Assembly: GCA_033032865.1 (NCBI GenBank)
Contig: JAWHQI010000099.1
Coordinates: 6,713,501-6,777,500 of the forward strand
DNA length: 64,000 nucleotides
DNA from: Dactylorhiza incarnata
Taxonomy: Eukaryota; Streptophyta; Magnoliopsida; Asparagales; Orchidaceae
Direction of reading: 5' to 3'
Below, piece by piece: positions 23,014-33,422 of this stretch; the first letter of the stretch is position 1, and every line of letters starts with the position of its first letter. The notes beneath the pieces are model-generated. The model did not search any database and was not told where the DNA came from. It saw nothing but the letters and a program-made list of their open reading frames with translations. The translations under genes were made by a program, and so were the position numbers.

Positions 23014-24151
23014 TGTTGGATCGGTAGGCGCCCTTAGAGGGGGGGGGGGGTGAATAAGGGTTTTAAAGATTTTAAAACTATTTTGATTATTTTAGAAAAA
23101 GCTTTGAATATGATAATAAAGAAGATCAAGACTAATCAAATAAAGTAAAAATAGAGACATGATTTTATTAACTTGAGAAATATGATTACAAAACTTGATC
23201 TCTTATGAAAGCTAGAAATCAAAGCTAAATAGAAAAGAAACCTTTTGGTTTTCTATCCCAACTCGCTTCCCCATGAACCGGTGGCCCTAGCCTTATCCTC
23301 CCCGGATTCGGCCTCAAGCCGCTCTAGCCAATCCCTCCCCGGATGTGGCCTCGAGCCCCCTAGACCTAGCCTAGATCTAGTCGCCAACACGAGGCGATTT
23401 TCCCCCTAAGTCCTACCCAGACCTAGTCGCCAACACGAGGCGATTTCACTAATCGTTTACAAAGAGGAATATGAAATAACAATAAAGAAATAAGAACTCC
23501 CTCAAGATGGACTTCTGAAGTTGGAGACGAAGATCCGCCGTTGAATAAGCGTTGTAGAAGAAGACTTCGATCTGATCCGGCGTGACGAGATTCTCCTTCA
23601 GAAGTTTTGTAGAGCTTCGCTAGCACATCAACTTTCGGCCAAGATACCCTGTGGAATTCTGGCACTCAATATATCTCTCCGATGTCTATCTGAAACGAGA
23701 GGACTTGGGTCCTTTTTATAGACTAGCGCTAGCGCCTGCGCTAGCCACTACCGCCGGCGCTATCTCATATTAGGAGACTTTTTGCGCGGTAGAATCTTCA
23801 ATCCGAGGCAACAATTCCACCATGCCTTCTGTGCATCGAGCTAGCGCCGGCGCTATCCACTATCGCCTGCGCTATCACATATTAGGAGACTTTTTGCGCG
23901 GCAGAATCTTCAATCTGAGGCAACAATTCCAGCATGCCTTCTGTGCATCGAGCTAGCGCCGGCGCTATCCACTATCGCCTGCGCTAGTGATCAATTTGGA
24001 GTTGATGGCTCAATTTCGGGGGCAACCACCATATGTAAACCTTGAGTCATTTTGACCTGTTATCCTGCACACTTAGATCACACAAGATTAAATACACACA
24101 TAGGATTTGTTATTCTCAAACCTAGGAGACGCGGAAGACCGTGTTCCAACA
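23014..24151 (-). repeat. Element A 3' LTR (1138 bp)
   Basis: Its ends are TGTTGG/CCAACA. On the minus strand, U3 has three blocks of GCGCCGGCGCTA/GATAGCGCAGGCG words (23990-23721) separated by repeats of TATTAGGAGACTTTTTGCGC, then TATAAAAAGG at 23720-23711. The + strand poly-G run lies at 23038-23050. Confidence 0.9.
23711..23720 (-). promoter_or_regulatory. TATA box in the A 3' LTR
   Basis: TATAAAAAGG on the minus strand is directly downstream of the palindromic word array. The same site is at 30562-30553 in the 5' LTR. Confidence 0.7.
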
Positions 24152-24164
24152 AACTCCCCCTTTT
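24152..24164 (-). other. Polypurine tract of element A
   Basis: AAAAGGGGGAGTT abuts the 3' LTR. Further GGGGGAG motifs lie at about 24288, 24305, 24382 and 24410, as in C. Confidence 0.8.
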
Positions 24165-24696
24165 GATAATAACAAATCCATTAATGATAAATCAGAGCAT
24201 TAATCTAAATAAGCATGAAGAAACATATTTGTGTGTGTGTGAAAAGGATGACTTAGGATAAATAATGATTATAGCATTTTAGTATTGCTCCCCCTAAATA
24301 CATGCTCCCCCTAAGTGAATGCTCTCCTAATATGTTCTTAACTGAATTAAGCATGTTAGATATGTTATCATGTTAGTTCTACCCCTTTTGCATTTTATCA
24401 TGTTAGTTCTCCCCCTTTGTTATTAGCAAAAGTGGGTAGGGAAACAAAGCACCAAAGAATTTGTAAATAGAAGATAAGGCATGATCGAGCTTTTAAAGTA
24501 AATGATAAGGAGTTTTAGAATTGTTTTTCATTGAAAAGGATCAGAGTTATGACTTATTTTATCCCTTTTGTTTGTAGTTATCCCCCTTTTATAAATCAGA
24601 GTTTAGCAAAAAATAATGATTTCCCCTTAAAATAAGAGTTTTAAGCCTAAAAATAAGGATTTCCAAATAACCAATCTACCCAGACAATATGTCTAC

Positions 24697-24915
24697 ACCC
24701 TAGCCCCGTACTAAGTGACAGATGGGCATGAGGAGCTGCAAACACGCCGTAGGGTGGGGTGTTAGTCCCATATGCAAACACTAGACACAACTTAACCTAT
24801 CACTCTTTCCCCCCAGTGCCTCGCAAGGCCCCACTGGAACCCTCCCCGGTTAAGGACAAGACATGACTAGAGATAAGGTTATCTAATGTCTACAACCCTA
24901 CGCCCCCGCTATGGT
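24697..24915 (-). ncRNA. Conserved GC-rich structured block (A copy)
   Basis: This GC-rich island in AT-rich DNA is homologous to 7025-7250 in C and partly to 34990-35115 in D. CCAGTGCCT and AGGCCCCACTGG form a hairpin. It may be an RNA structure; no coding is conserved, and ncRNA here means a putative structured region. Confidence 0.4.
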
Positions 24916-25911
24916 GAGAAATAAAGTCAGGATAATAATTAGTGTAAACATTTAGCATTTAAATCTTAATGGGAAATTTCATAGCATATGGATTTTTATT
25001 TGAAAATTAAAATACTCTTAGCAATATTGAAATTCATGAATGAATTAGAGTTTGAGCATTGCGGAAGATTTCGAAAAAGAAACATCATAATACTAAATAA
25101 GAGTTTAAGTTCAAGAAGGAGATGTTTTTGAGTTTCAAAATAAACTTTATAAAGATAAGAGTTGAAGCATTTTCGAATAAAGAAACAACATCCTTATAGC
25201 AATTAGAGAAGAAAATCTTGATTTGAAAAAAAGATGTTTTATAGGCGATATTTTACTTGTTGTAGGAGTGTTTAGCATGAAAGTGTACATAGAAATAAAT
25301 CAGAGTTTTTAGCATAAAAGTGATATGTGTGTTAGAATAGCTAATATAAATTTTACCAAGCAAGTCTACTACTTGTTTTTAAGAAAAATTGAGATTTTAG
25401 ACTTGATATAAGCATTAAAGCACAAGGTAAAAATTATATGGTGATGATGCGGAAGACTTGTAGAAATACATGAAACATTTTATTTTAATCAAGGATAATC
25501 CATAAAAAGATATATGAGTTAATTTCAAAAAGAAGATGTTTATGTAAATCATGTTTCAATGAAAATCTTTTATGGTTGACAAAAGTAACCAAGCATGAAA
25601 TAATACTATCACAAAGAGATTACTACAATGTTATTTCAATTCACAATTTCAAGTCATACCAAACATTGTAGAAAGCATGCTAGGTTATCCAGTGCATTTC
25701 ATAAGTAAAGAGTAGTATAGAGTTTGCATTAGGATCCAATACTCATGAGAAGAAGTGTTATGGAAGATAATGTTGTGCACATAAGTGTATTTTTGAGTAG
25801 AGTAAACACATGTTTTAATCAAAAATACAAGTAATATGTAAAGTAAAAGCACAATAAAACACAAATAATTTTACTTCCACTCACTTCAATGCACAAAAAA
25901 ATGTACAACTA

Positions 25912-25972
25912 CCAAGGTGCTTTGCACACACAATGCTCATTAAGACTTATCAGGGTGCAAAGTAGTGCTTGG
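25912..25972 (-). ncRNA. 61-nt hairpin 1 of element A
   Basis: Outer arms CCAAG/CTTGG and inner arms TTTGCAC/GTGCAAA enclose a loop with TTAAGACTTATCA. A near-identical copy is in D and a diverged one in C. Confidence 0.55.
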
Positions 25973-26086
25973 GGGATCACATAATTTTATTCTTGTTTTT
26001 TTTATTGTGATCCGGTGTACTTAAGAATAAGTGGTTTTTATTTTGAAAGAAAGTAATGGTTTGCACAAGATACTTTACTATTCTTT

Positions 26087-26147
26087 CCAAGGTGCTCAAC
26101 CTCACAACGCTTATTAAGACTTATCAGGAGGTTCAAGTAGTGCTTGG
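26087..26147 (-). ncRNA. 61-nt hairpin 2 of element A
   Basis: This has the same length and frame as hairpin 1 but different inner arms, CAACCTC/GAGGTTC, still complementary. The outer arms and TTAAGACTTATCA loop are kept. Confidence 0.55.
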
Positions 26148-26678
26148 TGGAGATAACTTTGTTAAATTATTTCATGATTTTTTGTTTTGTGTAAGTTCTC
26201 CGAATACACTTGTTTTGCAAACCAATATAATTTATAAGAAAGATAACCACTTTTCTTAATTTGTAAAAGTGCAAATAAAGGAGTGTAGGTAAGATACTTG
26301 TGCAATTTTAATTCATTGTACTAATACATAAACATACACAAGCATTCTTAAATTAAACCGCATATGTAGACAATGCCAAAAAAAAGGTGAGTGAATAAAT
26401 ATCATTATCAACCATAAAACATATCTCATACTTAGAGGCATGCTAAGCTTAGTCCTACACAACCTTTTCAATATAATTGATGCACATAGTAATAGATTTA
26501 TCAAAGCATGCTAAAGACAATGTTCTATGTAATTTGAAAGAGTAGATTGTAACATTTTAGAAGTTCAAAATAATAGATTAAATCATGCTTGATTTCACAA
26601 TAAAGTCCATACAGTATTTTTGATATATTTTTGAATTTTTTTTTTAAATTAAAATTCGGACTCTTATAATTTGATCTT

Positions 26679-26770
26679 GGACTTCCCGAGGACTACCCTG
26701 TGAGAGGTTCGCCCGGTACTAGGTGATATGATGAGATGATAGCCCAAATCACTCTTTCGCAAGATATATG
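26679..26770 (-). ncRNA. GGACTTCCCG block with GGTGAT/ATCAC stem (A copy)
   Basis: The block reads GGACTTCCCGAGGACTACCC and then a stem of GGTGAT with ATCAC 20 bases on. D has the same block with a complete GGTGAT/ATCACC pair, and 58956-59045 has it with GGAGCT/AGCTCC. Confidence 0.5.
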
Positions 26771-27040
26771 TAAATAGAAAAGTTTAGTTCAAATATTGAT
26801 AATTTTGTTTTTATATTTTTGTATTTGATTTTTGCTTTTAGAAATAGAATTTAAATAAATGACAAAAACACTAAGGCAAAACATATAAATTTTTTTTTTT
26901 GTAATTTGATTTTTCTATTTTTCTATTTGATTTTTCAAAAATCTATTATAGGCAGAATTGCAAAAATGAGTAGTACATATAGATTAATATATTTTTAAGC
27001 AATTTTCAGAATTTTAAAATTTCAGAAAATCGGACATGGA

Positions 27041-27070
27041 CGCTAGCGCCTGCGGTAGTGCTAGCACGGG
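27041..27070 (-). repeat. Internal copy of the A LTR word
   Basis: CGCTAGCGCCTGCGGTAG matches the LTR word (GCTAGCGCCTGCGCTAG at 23726), while the flanks do not match the LTR. Confidence 0.6.
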
Positions 27071-28235
27071 AGACAGTAAGTGATTTTTGAGGATATTGGA
27101 AATTTTGATTCTTGATCTTGATTAGGTGTCCCATTAGGAGTTTCATGCTGAAATATCAGAATTTTAAGAGATGTTTAGATAGTGCAAATTGCATGAAACG
27201 TTAGCGCTTTTCTTATATGACTAGACTACCTAATCATCGCATGAGACATATTTTCTTATATCTTTATTATGATTTTTCAAAGGCTTGTGTTTACCAAAAT
27301 AATGTAAACTGAAAATAGATAGAGAATGTAAACACAAGATAGCATGTTTGAATAAGCCAAATAATATATGTCTTAATGATTAATCCATAAACTATGTGAT
27401 TGATGGAATTTTAGTATTCTATTATGATTTCAAATCACATAGTTGTCATAAAATATGAATAACATCATAAATGTTGTACCTGACATAGATATATAAGCAT
27501 AAACCAAAACGAGATGCTAGGATGATGAGTTTAGATGCAATGTTAAACATAGGATTAATCATGCATTTTGTAAACAATATTTTTCTTTATTATAAGGGCT
27601 ATCATAATCAACAAAACAAAGATCAATGCATTTTGCATTTTAAGTTTTAGCCCACTCCCTTTAATAAACCATTTAAATCCATTAAAGTAATATCATTAGT
27701 TTTGATAATAATTTCAATTTATAATTCAAGACATTTTAAAAGGTAATGGATTTAGAAGAAAATAAAATAAGTAGATCACCTAAAAAATGATATGACTTTT
27801 ATTCAATTTTATTCAATTTGATTCATTTATGAATTATGGTTTAAATTATGAAAGTCATATTACAAGATATATAAAGTGACCATATCATGATGGTTTTAAG
27901 AAAAAAATAAACAAAAAGAAAGTTTTGCTTTTATTTAAATCTTGAATTTTCTTTTAGATCAAGTTATTTCACTAAACCACTTGTTGGTGAAGGCTAAGAA
28001 TCTTAATAGCCTAATAACCGGATTTAATTTGAAATATATTATAGCAAATTTAGAGTTTGATTCATATGGATAATATAAGATATTTAGAAGCAATGAATAT
28101 AAGAATAAAAGATAGGTCATCAAAATAAAATATGATTTGGAATTTTGATCAATTTGATTTTATAAACATTATTGAGCTTTTAAGAGATAAGATCATATTT
28201 TCAAAAATTGTATAGGATGACCATGACATGATAGT

Positions 28236-28710
28236 TCAAACAAAAACAAAAAGAAAAAATAAGAACAATGAAAGCATATCATGAAGTAGAACTTTGTATA
28301 TTTCATTTTGAAAGGATTCTACTTCATGCAGTTGATGATACCTAATGAATAAGAGATTTAGGTATCCAAAGAGGACCGGGAGTGACGGTTCCTTTGGGTA
28401 CCCAAATACATCGTGTTTTCTTTTGGGGAGATAAGATTGAATGGGACCTTTTGATTTGAGTTTGTGTTTCATCTTTAACTTTGGGTCTCCATTCAAACTG
28501 TGGTTTAATATTATTCTTATGAGTCAAATTTCCATTGTGATAATTTTTATCTTTAGGATTATAATTATAGAAAGCATTTTTCATAGGATATTTGTGAAGT
28601 GTTATGTTTGGAGAAGTTTGATGTTGTACATGATAATAATGATTGTATTTTGAAACTTTATTTTCAATCCTCATATTTTGTGAAATCAAATTCGACTTGC
28701 TCTTAGAGTT
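28236..28710 (-). pseudogene. Gag tail of element A
   Basis: An open frame at 28689-28342 downstream of gag is Asn/Tyr/His-rich and ends with two W-V/I-P-K motifs (CIWVPKG, LWIPKS), the pattern found just before the protease in plant copia polyproteins. A stop separates it from gag, and the protein ends where protease would start, so the deletion of pol begins at this point. Confidence 0.6.
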
Positions 28711-28713
28711 TGC

Positions 28714-29802
28714 TTATTCTTGAGAATTTTTCTTTATGATTTCCTTAAGCAAGTTAATTTTAGTTTCTAATTCATTGTTTTTAAGTTTCAAATTATGTCT
28801 AGCTTTATTATAATTGATTGTGCTATTTTTAAGAGTGGAAACAATTGAATCAATATGATCTTGATAGTTGTTTCTATATTCATCAAATGTTTCATCCATC
28901 TCTTTAATTTCAATTTTATATTCTTTACACTTAGCACAATCATTTATCAAAGATGAATTTTCTAAACATAATTTTTCATTTTGTTCTTTTATAAAAATAA
29001 TTTCTTTTTCAAGTTCCTTAAGTTTTTCCTTAAAGTTATTACAATCAAAACATGGTTTTGTGTTTTCAAGTAAAAGACAAGATGTTGAAACTACATGACA
29101 ATTTGATTCTAAATTCACATTAGCTTTTAATCTCTTATTTTCTAAATGTAAAATTTTAATAGTGATTTTCAGTTTCTTGATCTTACGTTTAGCAGTTTTT
29201 AGTATATTGAAACTAGAAATGGAAGTTATCACACAAGAAGAAGATTTAGTTTTCCTTACAGCGCTATTGGAGGAGGCAGATTGTGAACATGCAATTCCTT
29301 CATCATCTTTTAGTTCTTCCTCCATTATGGATGGGTTTTCATCTTCTTTTTCTCTTGATGTATTGTTCTCCTTTTCTATTTCAATTTTCTCCATGGCTTC
29401 GCTCCGAGAGAGATCTTCTTGAATGATTATGGATGCTTGTACGTTCTTTTCCTCCTGTGTTTGTTCCACACCTGCGAGAGGAAGAACATACATTTCTTCA
29501 AGAAAGTGCCATATTTTGTATGCACTAGGAAAGCAATATACAAATTTGAAAACTTCATTAGATAGTGCACAAAATAAATAATGTTTGGCTTTGGCATTTA
29601 GCTGACGTTCCTTTTTATTCGACTCATCCGTACGTCTTATAATTGCTAAGTTCCATACTTCGATGTCTAAAGTTTTAATAAATTTTTCCATTAATAATTT
29701 CCACCCTTTATAATTTTTCCCTTCGAATAAAGGTGGTTTAGAAGATTTTTCTTCTTCATAAAAATTTACCCCACTAGTAGAAGCGAGATCATGAGACGCC
29801 AT
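28714..29802 (-). CDS. Gag-related protein of element A (362 codons, no zinc knuckle)
   Basis: It starts 37 bases after the primer site. Residues about 20-110 resemble the N-terminal half of copia Gag (PPLFEGKNYKGWKLLMEKFI, YKIWHFLEEMY). Instead of the rest of the Gag core and the CCHC knuckle there is a direct jump to an acidic Ser-rich linker, then a long Lys/Leu/Glu coiled coil (about 200-360) with CFDC and CAKC pairs. The same deletion is in C and D. An uninterrupted 362 codons suggests it was recently translated. Gag forms the particle that packages the RNA in the cytoplasm; without the knuckle this one may assemble with Gag of a complete relative. Confidence 0.75.
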   Translation of the reverse strand: MASHDLASTSGVNFYEEEKSSKPPLFEGKNYKGWKLLMEKFIKTLDIEVWNLAIIRRTDESNKKERQLNAKAKHYLFCALSNEVFKFVYCFPSAYKIWHFLEEMYVLPLAGVEQTQEEKNVQASIIIQEDLSRSEAMEKIEIEKENNTSREKEDENPSIMEEELKDDEGIACSQSASSNSAVRKTKSSSCVITSISSFNILKTAKRKIKKLKITIKILHLENKRLKANVNLESNCHVVSTSCLLLENTKPCFDCNNFKEKLKELEKEIIFIKEQNEKLCLENSSLINDCAKCKEYKIEIKEMDETFDEYRNNYQDHIDSIVSTLKNSTINYNKARHNLKLKNNELETKINLLKEIIKKNSQE

Positions 29803-29837
29803 TATTCCCGGTTGTTAAGCCGATTGGAATAAAACCT

Positions 29838-29850
29838 GGCTCTGATACCA
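29838..29850 (-). other. Primer-binding site of element A
   Basis: TGGTATCAGAGCC (minus strand), two bases after the 5' LTR, is complementary to initiator tRNA-Met. Confidence 0.9.
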
Positions 29851-29852
29851 CT

Positions 29853-30993
29853 TGTTGGATCGGTAGGCGCCCTTAGAGGGGGGGGGGGGGGGTGAATAAG
29901 GGTTTTAAAGATTTTAAAACTATTTTGATTATTTTAGAAAAGCTTTGAATATGATAATAAAGAAGATCAAGACTAATCAAATAAAGTAAAAATAGAGACA
30001 CGATTTTATTAACTTGAGAAATATGATTACAAAACTTGATCTCTTATGAAAGCTAGAAATCAAAGCTAAATAGAAAAGAAACCTTTTGGTTTTCTATCCC
30101 GACTCACTTCCCCACGAACCGGTGGCCCTAGCCTTATCCTCCCCGGATTCGGCCTCAAGCCGCTCTAGCCAATCCCTCCCCGGATGTGGCCTCGAGCCCC
30201 CCTAGACCTAGCCTAGATCTAGTCGCCAACACGAGGCGATTTTCCCCCTAAGTCCTACCCAGACCTAGTCGCCAACACGAGGCGATTTCACTAATCGTTT
30301 ACAAAGAGGAATATGAAATAACAATAAAGAAATAAGAACTCCCTCAAGATGGACTTCTAAAGTTGGAGACGAAGATCCGCCGTTGAATAAGCGTTGTAGA
30401 AGCGGACTTCGATCTGATCCGGCGTGACGAGATTCTCCTTTAGAAGTTTTGCAGAGCTTCGCTAGCACATCAACTTTCGGCCAAGATACCCTCTGGAATT
30501 CTGGCACTCAATATATCTCTCTGATGTCTATCTGAAACGAGAGGACTTGGGTCCTTTTTATAGACTAGTGCTAGCGCCTGCGCTAGCCACTATCGCCGGC
30601 GCTATCTCATATTAGGAGACTTTTTGCGCGACAGAATCTTCAATCCGAGGCAACAATTCCACCATGCCTTCTGTGCATCGAGCTAGCGCCGGCGCTATCC
30701 ACTATCGCCTGCGCTATCACATATTAGGAGACTTTTTGCGCGGCAGAATCTTCAATCCGAGGCAACAATTCCAGCATGCCTTCTGTGCATCGAGCTAGCG
30801 CCGGCGCTATCCACTATCGCCTGCGCTAGTGATCAGTTTGGAGTTGATGGCTCAATTTCGGGGGCAACCACCATATGTAAACCTTGAGTAATTTTGACCT
30901 GTTATCCTGCACACTTAGATCACACAAGATTAAATACACACATAGGATTTGTTATTCTCAAACCTAGGAGATGCGGAAGACTGTGTTCCAACA
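29853..30993 (-). repeat. Element A 5' LTR (1141 bp)
   Basis: It is nearly identical to the 3' LTR (about 1.8% substitutions by eye). The same word array and TATAAAAAGG are present. Confidence 0.92.
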
Positions 30994-31857
30994 CCTTGGA
31001 GCACCCCCCTGGACTGATGAAATAACAAGAGCTTGAGAGCTCTCCCCCTGAGCTGGTGGTATCTCTGACTAGGGAACAGACCTTGAAGGAGATGGTTCAT
31101 TCCTTTCCTCTTCTTCCTCATCTTCTTCCTCTTCAACAACTTTCTTCAGTCCTGGCCTTACAATCTTTCTTTCCCATCTGGATATAATAGATGAATCAAT
31201 CTTCTTCAGATAGTGAATGGGGCTTCCAGAAGCCATATCAAACTGGTCTCCATCCAGTTGATTTAGGTAAAGAGTGATGATCCTTCTGAAGTTAGGAATC
31301 ATCAAGCTTGCCTTTATCTTTTCAAATAGAATCATACCCCAATCTACCCTTTTTCTGCAGATCACAACTGCTACTAATTTGAACATGTCATTGGAGAGGT
31401 AGTTGTGAGAACCTACCTTGCAAAGAAAAACCTTGCCCAGAATATCATAAATTAGCTTTCGTTCTCCATTCATGTACTTCCTTCTAGCAGCTGTAGTACC
31501 TCTTGGCAAACCACAAAATAACAAAGCTCTGTTTTGGTCTTCCTCAAACAAACAGTCCTCTTCCTCTACTGCCGACAAACACAGATATCTGGTCAACCTA
31601 GATGGCTTCATCTTTATCATTTTATCACTTACAGTCGACTTAATGACATCTCCACGATGTCTAATTTTTGCGTTCTTGAAGAAGTCCAAAATGTCTCTGT
31701 CAAACACGCGACAGGGTTGTTCGAGGAAAAAGAAAAGTCGGCTAGTTCCAAGCAAATAACGACATTTCTGAACTCAGCTGTTGTGCTAGAAAATCCGGTC
31801 CTGACAACCTCTCCCCCTACCTGAAGCAAACCAGAGCTCTAGCGAGACATTGTTGCT

Positions 31858-31950
31858 TGAATCGACGGAGAAAATCGGCAAGGAAGATGAATCGACGGAA
31901 GAGCTCGGCGAGGGAGACGAATCGACGGAAGGGTTTAGCGAGAATGAATG
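31858..31950. repeat. Short tandem repeat in element H
   Basis: Three copies of GAATCGACGGA(A/G) followed by GGCGAGG-like sequence, about 30-bp step, upstream of the extra ORF on the minus strand. Confidence 0.6.
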
Positions 31951-31969
31951 TGTGACTCGTGAAACCCGT

Positions 31970-31972
<3 letters not shown>

Positions 31973-32014
<42 letters not shown>
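31973..32014. repeat. TA microsatellite
   Basis: An uninterrupted TA dinucleotide run of about 42 bases. Confidence 0.95.
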
Positions 32015-32017
<3 letters not shown>

Positions 32018-32099
32018 AAAGAGAGTGGAGGCGCGTAGCTGGTAGATGAAAAGACTCGTCGGATCCAATAAATAAAGAAATTTGATTTAAAATCTGGAA

Positions 32100-32250
32100 T
32101 AATAGCATTCGACGAAATTGACTTGACGATTCGTCAAAATAACTCGAGGAAGTTCTTCAATTCGTCGAAATGACTCAACGAAAGTAACTTTTTGTCAGAA
32201 TGATTCTTGAAGACTCGCCAAATTCGCCGAATTGACTCGTGTAATTCTCT
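32100..32250 (-). repeat. Post-pol copy of the H LTR word
   Basis: CGACGAAATTGACT, TTCGTCGAAATGACTC and ACTCGAGGAAG repeat the TCGACGAA/TTCGTCGA word of the H LTR (20525-20880), in the spacer between RNase H and the extra ORF. Confidence 0.6.
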
Positions 32251-32335
32251 TAACTTCTTTGACAGACCCGATTTGTTGATTTGAGCTTGATTCCTTTGAC
32301 CTTTCTTGAAGTTTCCTTGCTCAGCATACCAAGTT

Positions 32336-33417
32336 CTAGCTTAAAATATTGAACTTGGTCTCATCAAGCGGCTTCATGAAAATATCAGCAACTTGCTTAT
32401 GTGTTGGGACATAACTGAGGTTGACGTCCTTGTGTGCCCGGATGATGTGATAGTGAATCTCTATGTGCTTTGTCCGGCTGTGAGAGACTGGATTATTGGG
32501 AATTGCAATTGCACTTGATGAGTCACCGAACATTGGAATTTCCTTCAACTTCAAGTTGTAGTCTTCAAGCTGATTCTTGATCCACAGAAGTTGTGCATAA
32601 CAACTGCCTGTGAATATATACTCTGATTCAGCAGTTGAGATTGCTACACAATTCTATTTCTTGCTACTCCAAGAGATAAGACTCCTTCTAAGGAATTGGC
32701 ATGTCTTGGAAGTGTCTTTCCTGTCATCCCTACTACCTGCAAAATCAGCATCTGAAAATCCCGTTAGTTCGAAGTCATTACTTCTTGGGTACCATAAGCC
32801 AAGGTTTGGTGTGCCTTTAAGGTATCTCAAAATCCTCTTTGCAGCATAATGAGATTCCTTAGAGTTCACCTGAAATCTAGCACAAACACATGTTGAAAAC
32901 ATTATGTATGGTCTACTTGTAGTATGGTAGAGCAAGGATCTAATTATGCTTCTGTACTTGGTTTCCTCAAAAGGTTTCACTTTCTCATCCTTGTCCAGAG
33001 TCATATTTGAACCCATTGGAGTCCTCATTGAGGTTGCATTCTCCATTCCAAATTTCTTAATTAACTCTTTGGTGAACTTTGTCTGAGAGATGAAAATTCC
33101 ATCTTCATATTGTTTCACTTGAAGTCCTAAGAAATACTTTAGCTCACTCATACTACTCAGTTCAAATTTCTCTTGCATCAAGTTAGAGAACTTTTGTAAA
33201 GGTTATCATCCATAGAACCAAAAATAATGCCATCGACATAAATTTGCACTAGCAAAATCTTGTCTTTTACTTCCCTAAGAAATAATATCTTATCTATCTT
33301 TCCTCTTGTGAATTTGTTCTCAAGAAGAAAGCTAGAGATGGTCTCATACCATGCTCGGGGTGCTTATTTTAGACCATACAATGCTTTACGCAAGAAATAA
33401 ACATAATTAGGGAGGGA
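32336..33417 (-). pseudogene. Element H pol, 3' part: reverse transcriptase C-terminal half and RNase H
   Basis: Downstream of the D insertion the minus strand encodes the end of RT and RNase H. RT shows LYGL-like and YVDG in place of the copia YVDD at 33240-33229, a change expected to abolish catalysis. Next are [41 protein letters not shown] and [13 protein letters not shown] frame break lies near 33182 and another near 32650. The end of pol is near 32336, where the copia C-terminal ADIFMKPLDETKF is seen. Confidence 0.85.
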
Positions 33418-33422
33418 AGAAT

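Larger units (their letters stand above)
24165..28235 (-). other. Gene-free internal region of element A
   Basis: This AT-rich region has no ORF supported by comparison with C or D. It contains the GC-rich block (24697-24915), two 61-nt hairpins (25912-25972, 26087-26147), the GGACTTCCCG block (26679-26770) and one internal copy of the LTR word (27041-27070). Confidence 0.75.
23014..30993 (-). mobile_element. Element A: gag-only Sirevirus-type retrotransposon (7980 bp)
   Basis: A perfect CCTTG duplication (23009-23013 and 30994-30998) flanks it. On the minus strand it has a 5' LTR (29853-30993), primer site, gag (29802-28714), tail (28710-28342), about 4.2 kb of gene-free sequence with conserved structured islands, polypurine tracts and a 3' LTR. 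By eye the LTRs differ at about 20 of 1140 positions, so it is fairly young. There is no pol remnant. It is the best-preserved member of the type shared with C and D. Confidence 0.92.
21347..31829 (-). pseudogene. Extra (env-like position) ORF of element H, split by element A
   Basis: The first part (31829-30999) encodes a globular stretch with SRLTRYLCLSAVEEED, ERKLIYDILGKVFL, YLSNDMFKLVAV and VDWGMILFEKIKASL, similar in pattern to an uncharacterised ORF found after pol in plant Sireviruses. It ends in an acidic EEEEDEEEEE tract. Element A (CCTTG duplication) cuts it. The second part (23008-21347) is Asp/Asn-rich (22700-22830), then Pro/Ser/Glu-rich, then coiled-coil-like (LLKTQAEYFEFSMKQVFDKV), ending at a stop at 21347. 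Frameshifts lie near 22400, 21950 and 21640. The function is unknown; related Sirevirus ORFs have been called env-like from position, but I see no clear signal peptide or membrane span. Confidence 0.65.

Noticed and set aside
23423..30507. 80-codon ORF MPEFHRVSWPKVDVL... present at 23423 and 30265
   Set aside because: The frames lie inside the two LTRs of element A, in the leader part. Duplication is due to the LTRs, not to selection.
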